A stretch of 64,000 nt of DNA, from the NCBI RefSeq assembly GCF_900167945.1, contig NZ_FUZA01000001.1, positions 1,612,001-1,676,000 on the forward strand, given 5' to 3'. Origin of the DNA: Dyadobacter psychrophilus (GTDB taxonomy: Bacteria > Bacteroidota > Bacteroidia > Cytophagales > Spirosomataceae). Below the pieces are notes generated by a model. It worked only from the letters and a program-made list of their open reading frames with translations. It was not told the origin of the DNA and did no database searches. Made by a program: the position numbers and the translations under genes. Positions 48,437 through 56,419 of the stretch are shown piece by piece; position 1 is the stretch's first letter; every line of letters starts with the position of its first letter.

Positions 48437-51400
48437 TTAATGCGTGTGTAATAAAGCCTCTTCTTCGACCGCCACATTTCCATCATCTTTGCGCTTTTTG
48501 TGCGGTCTGGACAGATAGGAATAGATCGAAGGAATTACATAAAGTGTGAGCACACCGGCGAAGATCAGGCCTCCCACAACCACGATTCCCAGTGACTGGC
48601 GGCTGCCGGAAGCTGTTCCGAGAGACAATGCGATCGGTAATGTTCCGAAAATCATGGCGAGCGTGGTCATGAGGATTGGACGGAATCTGCTGACAGCTGC
48701 AATTTTTGCGGCTTCAAATGTTGAAGTGCCCGATTCCTTGCTCTGATTGGCGAATTCGACAATCAGGATACCGTTCTTGGTAATCAAACCAATGAGCATA
48801 ATGATCCCGATCTGACTGAAAATATTCACCGTTTGCGCTGTAAACCAAAGACTTAGCAATGCACCCGTTAACGCCATTGGGACCGTCAAAAGAATAATAA
48901 ACGGATCTACCAAACTTTCAAACTGCGCCGCCAGAACCAGATAGATCAGCACAATGGCGAAAATGAATGCGAAGATCAGGCTTGAACTACTTTCAGAGTA
49001 ATCACGGCTTTGTCCTGCTAATGCTGTACTGAAACCCTTAGGAAGTTCTTTTGAAGTAATTTTATCCAATTCCTGAATGGCTTCGCCTAAGCTTACGCCA
49101 GCGGCCGGTGTCGCGGAAATAGTAGCGCTGTAAGATTGATTATAGCGATAGATCGCCGGAGGACTTATGCCTTCGTTTTGCTTTGTGAGGTTATCCAGGG
49201 ACACCATTTGGCCACTTCCTGATTTCAGATACAACGATTTCAGGTCATAAGGTGCTGATCTGTCTTCCCGATCAAGCTGGCCGATCACTTCATATTGGCG
49301 ATCGTTGTGAATGAAGTAACCATATCTTCTGCTGCTGAGTGCGAGTTGCAATGTTTGGCCGATCGCCTGCGTGGAAATCCCCAATTGTGCGGCGCGCTGA
49401 CGGTCAATGCTGATGCTGATCTCGGGGCGGTTGATTTTAAAGTCTGCGTCAGCGAAAACCAGTTTCTTGTTGCCGCTCACCTCGCCCATTAATTTGGGCA
49501 TAATGTCGATTAATGCTTTCAAATCAGGCGCTTGCACAACATATTGAACCGGCTGCGTATTTCCATAACCACCAATAGTTGGAAGCTGAATGGGAATAAT
49601 AAGCACATTTCTGAACTTCTGCGAAGCGCCGACCAGCTTCATAAAGATTTGCTGTTGCGTCAATCCGCTTTTCCGATCCTTTGGTTCTTTGAGAAAAATC
49701 CATTGAAAACCACCGTTCACAGGCTGTGTTAATGTTCCGCCAGCAGCAGCAACGGCTGTATACGTGCGTTCCTCGTTCAGATCGGGAATAGAATCGCTCA
49801 CGAAATTCCCAATCTCCTTCATGCTTTGCTCCATACTTTCATACGAAGTGCCTTCGGGCGCCATTACGGCAAGTCCAACCATTGACCTGTCTTCCAATGG
49901 AGCGAGCTCGGATGGCAGTTTCGGAGCGAGCCAGAAAGCAACCCCAAACGACACCAAAAGCAGCACGATACCCAGCCAGCGCACTTTCATAAACGCAGTA
50001 AGCGATCTTGCATAGGCATTGTTCATGGCGATGAACCAGGGCTCTGTTTTTTTGTAAAGCCAATTGTGCGAAGTGCCCGATTTGAGCAGATAGGCGCTCA
50101 TCATTGGCGTCAAAGTAAGCGCTACAAATGCTGAAACGGTCACCGAACCAGCGACGACAATGGCAAATTCTTTGAACAGACGTCCGGTAAGACCGCCCAG
50201 GAAAAGGATCGGCAGGAACACCGCGACGAGCGTAATGGTGGTTGAAATAACTGCAAAATAAATCTCATTGGAGCCTTCCCGCGCCGCCTGAATGGGCGAC
50301 ATCCCCTCCTCCACTTTACTATAAATGTTTTCCAAAACAATGATCGCATCATCGACGACAAGCCCGATCGCCAGAACCAGTCCTAAGAGTGTTAACACAT
50401 TGATCGAGAAATCGGCGATATACATGATGAAAAATGCCGAAACGATGGAAACAGGGATGGCCAGCAGCGGGATCAATGTGCTTCGCCAGTCTCTCAGAAA
50501 GACGAATATGATCAGAGAAACCAATGCGAAGGCAAGCAATAATGTTTCCTCTACTTCTGATAATGAGTTTCTTACCGGAACTGTAAAGTCTTTTCCAAGG
50601 GCGATTTCGTATTCTTTTGGGGCTGTCTTTTTAATTTCTTCAAAACGTTTCTTGAACTCATCCACAATGGCCAGCGAGTTGGCACCGCGTTGTGGGCTCA
50701 CACCCGTTCCCACGCCATAATCAGCTGTTTTTCCATTATAGACGATCATCGCAGTCCGCTCATTTTGGGAAGACATGACGGCCTGGCCCACGTCTTTGAA
50801 CCGCACAATGGCGCCATCGCTTTCCCGCAGGATCATGTTGTTGAAATCGTCCTCGGTAACAAGCCTTCCCTGCGTTCGCAATGTCACTTCTGTGTTTTCG
50901 CCTTCAATGCGACCACTTGGTAAATCTACATTCTCACGTTGCAAAGCAGTTTGAATGTCTGTCGGTGTCAGGCCGTAGGAAGCCAGTTTTACCGGGTCCA
51001 TTCTCAATCGCATCGCGCGTTTTCTGCCAGCGTAGGAATCAACCAGCCTTACACCGGGGATGGATTGCAGTCTTTCCTTGATGTTGATATTAACAAAATC
51101 AGTGACATCTTCGAGTGTTTTGGTCTTGCTTTGAACTGTAAGAAAAACCAGGAAATCCGCCGGCCCGGCTTTCTCAACAATGGTTGGCTCAATATCCGTC
51201 GGCAGTTGCTGGCGGGATTTGGAAACTTTGTCCCGAACGTCATTTGCGGCTGCTTCCAAGTCCGCGTTCAGTTCAAATTCAACGGTGATAATGCTCACCT
51301 GTTCGCGGGAAGTCGAAGATACAGAACGGATACCGTTCGCCTCTGCAATGGCTTCCTCCAATGGCTTCGTAACCTGGGAAGCAATAATGTCGGCACTGGC

Positions 51401-51562
51401 ACCGGGATAAACGGTTGTTACCATCACAATTGGCGAATCTGTAACGGGATATTCCCGTGTTCCCAAAAATGTGTAACCAACGATCCCAAAAAGTATAAGC
51501 AGTACGGACATTACCCCGGCCAGAACCGGCCGGGAAATACTAACTTGTGAAATAGCACTCAT
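48437..51562 (-). CDS. RND-family efflux pump permease (HAE1/AcrB type)
   Basis: The protein has 1041 residues and about 12 membrane helices in two halves with large periplasmic loops. The proton-relay pair is visible in helix 4 (G-L-V-V-D-D-A-I-I-V-L-E-N-I). The porter domains begin with P-V-T-D-S-P-I-V-M-V-T-T-V-Y-P-G-A. It uses the proton gradient to expel drugs, detergents or other hydrophobic compounds. The sequence is of the HAE1 group rather than the heavy-metal (CzcA) group, although the gene lies downstream of an ArsR-type regulator. The adaptor gene precedes it by 13 bp. Confidence 0.95.
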   Translation of the reverse strand: MSAISQVSISRPVLAGVMSVLLILFGIVGYTFLGTREYPVTDSPIVMVTTVYPGASADIIASQVTKPLEEAIAEANGIRSVSSTSREQVSIITVEFELNADLEAAANDVRDKVSKSRQQLPTDIEPTIVEKAGPADFLVFLTVQSKTKTLEDVTDFVNINIKERLQSIPGVRLVDSYAGRKRAMRLRMDPVKLASYGLTPTDIQTALQRENVDLPSGRIEGENTEVTLRTQGRLVTEDDFNNMILRESDGAIVRFKDVGQAVMSSQNERTAMIVYNGKTADYGVGTGVSPQRGANSLAIVDEFKKRFEEIKKTAPKEYEIALGKDFTVPVRNSLSEVEETLLLAFALVSLIIFVFLRDWRSTLIPLLAIPVSIVSAFFIMYIADFSINVLTLLGLVLAIGLVVDDAIIVLENIYSKVEEGMSPIQAAREGSNEIYFAVISTTITLVAVFLPILFLGGLTGRLFKEFAIVVAGSVTVSAFVALTLTPMMSAYLLKSGTSHNWLYKKTEPWFIAMNNAYARSLTAFMKVRWLGIVLLLVSFGVAFWLAPKLPSELAPLEDRSMVGLAVMAPEGTSYESMEQSMKEIGNFVSDSIPDLNEERTYTAVAAAGGTLTQPVNGGFQWIFLKEPKDRKSGLTQQQIFMKLVGASQKFRNVLIIPIQLPTIGGYGNTQPVQYVVQAPDLKALIDIMPKLMGEVSGNKKLVFADADFKINRPEISISIDRQRAAQLGISTQAIGQTLQLALSSRRYGYFIHNDRQYEVIGQLDREDRSAPYDLKSLYLKSGSGQMVSLDNLTKQNEGISPPAIYRYNQSYSATISATPAAGVSLGEAIQELDKITSKELPKGFSTALAGQSRDYSESSSSLIFAFIFAIVLIYLVLAAQFESLVDPFIILLTVPMALTGALLSLWFTAQTVNIFSQIGIIMLIGLITKNGILIVEFANQSKESGTSTFEAAKIAAVSRFRPILMTTLAMIFGTLPIALSLGTASGSRQSLGIVVVGGLIFAGVLTLYVIPSIYSYLSRPHKKRKDDGNVAVEEEALLHTH

Positions 51563-51575
51563 GACTAATAGATTT

Positions 51576-52652
51576 TTATTTAATGGAGACCAATTGAATG
51601 GCTGAACCTGGTGTCAAACGCAGCATATTGCTCGTAATAATGGTGTCGCCGGGAGCGAGTCCTTTCGTAACATGCACAGAATAAGCGCTGCGCTCGCCAA
51701 CTTCGATCGATTTAAAACCTGCTTTACCAGCATTGACCACATATACGCTGTAACCTTTCGAAGATGGGATCAGGGCCTGATTTGGCACCAGTAACGCATT
51801 ACCGGTGTTGCTTAAACGTAAAGTCAGGCGTGCACTTTGGCCAGGTAATAACGTTCCGCCTTTATTGTCCGTAACGGCCCGCATCAGCAATGTTTTGGTT
51901 TTTTGATCCAGTCCGGCTTCATGGGCAACGATCCTGCCTTTGTAAATTTTGTCGTTGGACTCAACATTATACTGCACTTCATCACCGGTTTTGAGCGTAT
52001 TTGCATGTTTTTCGGGAACTGCGAAGTCGATTTTCAGGCGGCTGTTATCGGTAAGCAACGCAAGCGGACTTCCGGGCGTTACAAAGGCGCCGGTGTACAC
52101 ATTCACAATGCCCAGGTAACCGCTGAACGGGGCGCGAATGCTGGTTTTGGCAATCATTACTTTCAACTGCTCGATTTTCGCCTGCAAAACTTTCAGGTTT
52201 GTAAATGCCTGATCGTAGTCCTGCTGAATCGCTGCTTCCCTGTCGATCAGATCTTTAAGTCTTCTTTCGTTAAGCAAAACCAGTTTCTCCTGTTGTTTCA
52301 ATTGTTCCAGTTCGGCAAGCAGATCGGCGTCATCCAGTTTGAACAACAATGTCCCGGCATTTACGAATTTTCCTTCTTTGGCATGCACCGCAACTACTTT
52401 GCGGTTAAGTTCGCTTGAAATGCTCACTTCCTGATACGCCATCAGCGTCCCTGAAACGGTCATTTCTTCATTTAATGATTCCGATTTGAGCACCTGGCCG
52501 TCAACCGGCGTTCCTGTTGGTTGTGTTGCTGCTGCTGGTTTAGCAGGCTCAGGCTTTTCGGACGTGTATCCTTTGAAGAATACGGATAGCAATATCACGG
52601 CAGTAATAATGAGACCGGATATTATTTTGGCTGACTGAATGGTCTTTTCCAT
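51576..52652 (-). CDS. RND efflux periplasmic adaptor (membrane fusion protein)
   Basis: The protein has 358 residues. An N-terminal membrane anchor (about 8-26) is followed by the lipoyl/barrel-sandwich region (V-S-G-T-L-M-A-Y-Q-E-V-S-I, then V-A-V-H-A-K-E-G-K-F-V-N-A-G), an alpha-helical hairpin (about 110-160), the second lipoyl half (T-S-I-R-A-P-F-S-G-Y-L-G) and the beta-barrel. It joins the permease to the TolC-like duct. It is the first gene of the pump operon, behind a palindromic operator-like site. Confidence 0.93.
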   Translation of the reverse strand: MEKTIQSAKIISGLIITAVILLSVFFKGYTSEKPEPAKPAAATQPTGTPVDGQVLKSESLNEEMTVSGTLMAYQEVSISSELNRKVVAVHAKEGKFVNAGTLLFKLDDADLLAELEQLKQQEKLVLLNERRLKDLIDREAAIQQDYDQAFTNLKVLQAKIEQLKVMIAKTSIRAPFSGYLGIVNVYTGAFVTPGSPLALLTDNSRLKIDFAVPEKHANTLKTGDEVQYNVESNDKIYKGRIVAHEAGLDQKTKTLLMRAVTDNKGGTLLPGQSARLTLRLSNTGNALLVPNQALIPSSKGYSVYVVNAGKAGFKSIEVGERSAYSVHVTKGLAPGDTIITSNMLRLTPGSAIQLVSIK

Positions 52653-52796
52653 GTATAGATTAATTTAAATATTTCGATTGATTAGAAAATGGTTTTTTAT
52701 TTTTCATGGCTAATGGTACTTTTTCAAAATTTAGACTTGACAAATGTTGGGCTATCTGCCAGGTCTATGAACATTAAGTAAACGTTGGTTACTTAT

Positions 52797-52824
52797 TAAT
52801 ATATCGAAATGTATCGATATATTA
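52797..52824. promoter_or_regulatory. Perfect palindrome, probable ArsR-family operator for the efflux operon
   Basis: TAATATATCGA (52797-52807) and TCGATATATTA (52814-52824) form a perfect 11-bp inverted repeat with a 6-base spacer. It lies between the ArsR-family gene (ends 52837) and the first pump gene (starts 52652) and has no T-run, so it is not a terminator. The size and AT-rich dyad fit an ArsR/SmtB dimer. A related half-site (TAAGATATATAGATA, 53117-53131) lies just before the regulator gene. Confidence 0.7.
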
Positions 52825-52836
52825 GGGTAAAAAAAC

Positions 52837-53112
52837 TCAGATTTTTAATTTGTTCAAAAACTGAACGTACTCATTGAGAACCTCTTTGTTTAATTTGTAT
52901 TTCACGTTTCTTCCTTCTTTTTCCACAACGATCAGATCTGCATCGGCCAATTGCTTTACATGATGTGAGATCGAGGGTTGGGTTAAATCAATAAACTCGG
53001 AAATTTCGTGACAATACAAACAATCTTCTTTTTGGCGCAACTCCTGTAAAATAAGAATACGGCTGGGGTCGCTCAACGCTTTCGATATCCGCTCCACTCT
53101 CCTGACCTCCAT
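52837..53112 (-). CDS. ArsR/SmtB-family transcriptional repressor
   Basis: The protein has 91 residues, forming one winged helix-turn-helix domain (A-L-S-D-P-S-R-I-L-I-L at 12-22, and the recognition helix T-Q-P-S-I-S-H-H-V-K-Q-L at 44-55). Cys31 and Cys34 (D-C-L-Y-C-H-E) lie where ArsR carries its arsenite-binding cysteines, so it may sense a metal, an arsenical or thiol oxidation. The pump genes downstream and the palindrome between them suggest that it represses the efflux operon, and possibly itself. The ligand is inference. Confidence 0.9.
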   Translation of the reverse strand: MEVRRVERISKALSDPSRILILQELRQKEDCLYCHEISEFIDLTQPSISHHVKQLADADLIVVEKEGRNVKYKLNKEVLNEYVQFLNKLKI

Positions 53113-53242
53113 GATTTAAGATATATAGATAAATTTGAATGTATTAATAAACTGTACAGTGCAGACATTACAAAGCAAATGAATAAATAATTCCATGATG
53201 AACAAAAACTTTCCAAAATGACCCAACCTTTTTTAAGCGAGC

Positions 53243-53629
53243 CTAAACCCGATCCAGAATAAAGTTGCCGTCGATTCCCAATTTTTCATGTATAGCTTTT
53301 AGAAAAGGCACATCCGGCTGTCTTTTCCCATTTAGTATTTGCGAGATTTTAGCCGAGCCCATTCCGAACATTTCCGCGAGTTTTCCCTGCGTGATGTTCA
53401 TCTCATTGATCCGTTGTTGAACAACGGCAGTGATCGTCACAGTCAAGGGCATGATGTTCATAACATTATCCTCATAATATTCCGCCAGCAAAGTCAGTTT
53501 GTGCAACTCCTCAGTTTCTTTCTCATTCAATGCATTAAAACCACCGGCATCAGTAGCCTTCTGAATAAATCCTTCGATCAACGTCATAACCTGCTTGTAT
53601 TGCGTCTCGTTTCTTATCTTATCGATCAT
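53243..53629 (-). CDS. higA: HigA-type antitoxin (HTH domain)
   Basis: The protein has 128 residues from the ATG at 53629; a TTG at 53641 would overlap the toxin stop (TTGA), but the ATG is 8 bases after it and is preferred. The C-terminal half is an XRE helix-turn-helix (G-K-L-A-E-M-F-G-M-G-S-A-K-I-S-Q-I-L-N-G-K-R). The N-terminal 60 residues (E-T-E-E-L-H-K-L-T-L-L) should contact the toxin. HigA both neutralises HigB and represses the operon. The toxin gene comes first, as usual for higBA. Confidence 0.88.
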   Translation of the reverse strand: MIDKIRNETQYKQVMTLIEGFIQKATDAGGFNALNEKETEELHKLTLLAEYYEDNVMNIMPLTVTITAVVQQRINEMNITQGKLAEMFGMGSAKISQILNGKRQPDVPFLKAIHEKLGIDGNFILDRV

Positions 53630-53637
53630 AGCTTTTT

Positions 53638-53931
53638 TCAAATGGTGGAACAGTTGATTTTATCATAGCCAGTGTGCGTCCCGATAAATCTTATACACAG
53701 CGTTCTTCTATTAAAATGGACCATTGCCACCAAGCGGTATGAATTCCCTTTAATGTTGAAAACAAACCGATCATTGCCAACGGCATCTACGCTATTAAAT
53801 GTTTTCTTGATGTCCGCAAATGTCGCCCAATCACTCTTTCGCACCTTTTCATACCAATCATTAAGCGGCTCAGCGGCGTTGTGATGCACTTTAATAAAGT
53901 CTAGTAAGGCTGTCTTTGCGATTATCACCAT
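53638..53931 (-). CDS. higB: HigB-type mRNA interferase toxin
   Basis: The protein has 97 residues from the ATG at 53931. An in-frame ATG at 53955 lies inside the operator-like repeats and would add residues without homology, so it is rejected. The sequence V-I-I-A-K-T-A-L-L-D-F, E-P-L-N-D-W-Y and S-Y-R-L-V-A-M-V, ending with C-I-R-F-I-G-T-H-T-G-Y-D, matches the HigB family (RelE superfamily, mRNA cleavage at the ribosome). The antitoxin follows after 8 bases. Confidence 0.88.
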   Translation of the reverse strand: MVIIAKTALLDFIKVHHNAAEPLNDWYEKVRKSDWATFADIKKTFNSVDAVGNDRFVFNIKGNSYRLVAMVHFNRRTLCIRFIGTHTGYDKINCSTI

Positions 53932-53949
53932 AAGCAAAATTATAGCATT

Positions 53950-53983
53950 TTTCATAAAATGAAAAATATTTCAAAATATGAAA
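53950..53983. promoter_or_regulatory. Two TTTCA-N5-TGAAA sites, probable HigA operators
   Basis: TTTCA-taaaa-TGAAA (53950-53964) and TTTCA-aaata-TGAAA (53969-53983) are the same inverted repeat, placed 19 bases centre to centre on the promoter side of higB. HigA-type antitoxins bind such paired dyads for autoregulation. Confidence 0.7.
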
Positions 53984-53995
53984 ATACAGCTATTG

Positions 53996-55264
53996 TCAAG
54001 CCATTAGAAATACCTCGATAACATGCTCTTTATCAAACCAATATCGTATCTCAAAACCATAAAATCCAACTATCGCCTTTACAATTGCCAGTCCGAGACC
54101 TGTGTTATTTTTATCATTTGAACCTTTATGAAATCGGTGAAACATTTTTTCGGGGTCGAGCGCGGCGGCTTTGGATGAATTGGTGATTTTAAATGAATTA
54201 GGATTGATTTCAATGTCTACTTTTCCAGGGGATGTGTTGTGGACGATGGCATTTTTTAGCAGATTGGAAATCAGGATTGCGGCAAGATCCTTATTCATTA
54301 ATACATGCAGATCTGCTTTTTCGTCTACTGAAATGGTTACGTCTTTAAATTCTGCAAAATCAGCAAACTCCTCCGCGAGATCTTTGACAATTAAATTAAT
54401 AGAAACATTTTCAGCATCACTAAACTGTCGGTTCTCGATCTTAGAAAGCAATAAAAGCGACTTATTAAGCCTGGTGAGCCGTTCCAGTGTCTGGATAACC
54501 TGCCCAACAGTTTCCATATCACTTTCTGGCAGATTGTTTCTTTCCGCCAGCAATTCCAGTTTGTTCATACTGATTGCAATTGGCGTCTGCAGCTCGTGAG
54601 AAGCGTTTTCAATAAATTGCTTTTGACTGCTATAAATGTCAACCGCGTGATTTACAAGTGTGCCGACGGTTTCGTTCAAAACCCGGAATTCCTTTACATT
54701 GGTCTCGACCGGTTCAAAAGACTGCTCCTTACCCAGCCGAAAGCGCTTCAATTGCTCTAAAATATCGTAAAACGGCTTCCAGACCTTTTGTAACAACAAA
54801 TTATTGACCAATAGAATACTCGCAAGCAGTGCCACGTAAAGCCAGATCAATGCAAAAAAAAGATCCTCGATCAAGTCATCCTCCTCAACCATGGACGATA
54901 TGATTTTCAACTCATAATGTTTGCCATTTTGGAAAAACGCGGTTGACAACATGCGGACAGGTTCCAGGTCCTTCTCATTCTGCATGTACATGAGCGTGTC
55001 CTGATAAACGTCCCGGACCTTACGCGCTTCCTGTTCCGAAATTTCAAAAATCTCGTAGTTCCCTTCCCCAAAAGTATTCCGCGATAACGTTGCGGGATCT
55101 TCCCTAACCTTGTCGACAATGAGCATTTTATAGTTGTCCAAACCATCGTCCAGACTGTCATAAACCTCATCCAGCATATTGATGTAAAATAGCACAGCCC
55201 ACACACTGAGTATTCCCAACAATGCGATCGAGAGGTATTTTAATGTGTGATTGAGCAAATTCAT
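53996..55264 (-). CDS. Two-component sensor histidine kinase
   Basis: The protein has 422 residues with two membrane helices (about 8-28 and 135-158) flanking a short periplasmic sensor. His223 in S-H-E-L-Q-T-P is the phospho-acceptor. The ATPase part shows L-I-S-N-L-L-K-N-A-I-V-H-N (N-box) and N-T-G-L-G-L-A-I-V-K (G2 box). The response regulator gene precedes it and overlaps by four bases (ATGA). The ligand is unknown. Confidence 0.93.
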   Translation of the reverse strand: MNLLNHTLKYLSIALLGILSVWAVLFYINMLDEVYDSLDDGLDNYKMLIVDKVREDPATLSRNTFGEGNYEIFEISEQEARKVRDVYQDTLMYMQNEKDLEPVRMLSTAFFQNGKHYELKIISSMVEEDDLIEDLFFALIWLYVALLASILLVNNLLLQKVWKPFYDILEQLKRFRLGKEQSFEPVETNVKEFRVLNETVGTLVNHAVDIYSSQKQFIENASHELQTPIAISMNKLELLAERNNLPESDMETVGQVIQTLERLTRLNKSLLLLSKIENRQFSDAENVSINLIVKDLAEEFADFAEFKDVTISVDEKADLHVLMNKDLAAILISNLLKNAIVHNTSPGKVDIEINPNSFKITNSSKAAALDPEKMFHRFHKGSNDKNNTGLGLAIVKAIVGFYGFEIRYWFDKEHVIEVFLMA

Positions 55265-55938
55265 AGTTGTGCCAGTTTGTAACCAATACCATAAACGGCC
55301 TGAATTTCTATGCCCGCCCTATTTTCTTTGAGCTTTTTACGCAGGTTTTTAATTTGGGAATAAATAAATTCATAATCATCCGAATCGTCCATATAGTCAC
55401 CCCAAACGTGTTCGGCCAGCGAAGTTTTGTTCACCAGCCGGTTCTTGTTCAGGATCATGTACATTAAAATATCGAACTCCTTTCTGTTCAGAGCCAGCAG
55501 ATTACCATCAACAACAACCGTTCTTTCCTCATGATCCAGTGTCAGATTTGCAATCTCGATCAGATGTTTGCCCTGGAAAGATTTTCGCCTCAAAACAGAC
55601 TTTACCCTGGCGGTGAGTTCTGCGATGTGGAAAGGTTTGGTGAGATAATCATCGGCGCCGAGGTTCAGGCCTGCGAGCTTGTCATCCAGTGAATCTTTGG
55701 CTGAAATGATAATGACATTATCCGACTTTCCCGTGCTTTTCAGCTCCTGCAAAAGGCTGAGCCCGCTGCCGCCGGGGAGCATAATGTCCAGCAAAATACA
55801 GTCGTAGTCGAAGGAAATGATCTTATCCAATGCGCTGCGATAATCTCCGGCGGTTTCCACCAGAAACGCTTCCATTTCAAGTGATTGGCGGATCACGTCC
55901 GACAGCTCTTTCTCGTCTTCTATTATCAGAATTTTCAT
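55261..55938 (-). CDS. OmpR/PhoB-family response regulator
   Basis: The protein has 225 residues from the ATG at 55938; upstream in-frame residues have no homology. The receiver has acidic E7-D8-E9, the phospho-acceptor Asp51 (C-I-L-L-D-I-M-L-P-G) and the Lys of L-T-K-P-F. The C-terminal winged helix has L-A-L-N-R-K-E-F-D-I-L and the recognition-helix region V-W-G-D-Y-M-D-D-S-D. It pairs with the kinase downstream. Confidence 0.94.
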   Translation of the reverse strand: MKILIIEDEKELSDVIRQSLEMEAFLVETAGDYRSALDKIISFDYDCILLDIMLPGGSGLSLLQELKSTGKSDNVIIISAKDSLDDKLAGLNLGADDYLTKPFHIAELTARVKSVLRRKSFQGKHLIEIANLTLDHEERTVVVDGNLLALNRKEFDILMYMILNKNRLVNKTSLAEHVWGDYMDDSDDYEFIYSQIKNLRKKLKENRAGIEIQAVYGIGYKLAQL

Positions 55939-56059
55939 CAACCGCGAAATTGGGAAATAAAACTGGAAAGAATCTGGAATTGCCGGGCGACGTTTGCCGG
56001 GCACAGTTATTGTAATCTGCCTACTTACATTTCTATTGAACAACAAACGTCTGAAAACC

Positions 56060-56323
56060 ATGGATATTTACCAAATAGCCTCTCAGTGGGAAGGGTCGAA
56101 CATCGAAAACGATCCTTCCGATCCGCGTGAAACGCCTCCATTTGATCCGCGTCCCGAAGTGCCCTCGCCGGATGTGCCTGAGGAAACGCCGCCATTTGAA
56201 AGAGACCCGGAAACGCCTCCTGTTCGTCCGGAGCCCGAAATGCCTCCGGTTGAGCCTGTTGTTCCGGAAGTGGAACCATTACGGGATCCAGGTGGCGAGC
56301 CCGATATCCCTGCTTTTAATTAA
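56060..56323 (+). CDS. Small proline- and acid-rich protein
   Basis: The protein has 87 residues from the ATG at 56060. About a third of the residues are Pro, with many Glu/Asp and short echoes of P-E-V-P, T-P-P-F and D-P-R. No signal peptide or hydrophobic segment is present, so it should be cytoplasmic and unfolded. I know no homologue. The gene is divergent from the response regulator and followed by the amylosucrase-like gene after 96 bp. Codon use looks normal, and the frame stays open through the repeats, so translation is plausible but not certain. Confidence 0.5.
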   Translation: MDIYQIASQWEGSNIENDPSDPRETPPFDPRPEVPSPDVPEETPPFERDPETPPVRPEPEMPPVEPVVPEVEPLRDPGGEPDIPAFN

Positions 56324-56419
56324 GCCGCGGTAATCCACCGATGTAAGTCTCAGCAACTCCTATTACATTCCCGTTATTAAAGAATCTGTTTGGAGTGAAG
56401 TGGCTTAATTTTTAGAATC

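Noticed and set aside
50939..51550. Plus-strand 203-codon frame over the RND permease gene
   Set aside because: It is antisense to conserved membrane helices and shows no recognisable domain.
53932..53955. Longer higB start at 53955
   Set aside because: It overlaps the operator-like dyads and adds residues without family homology.
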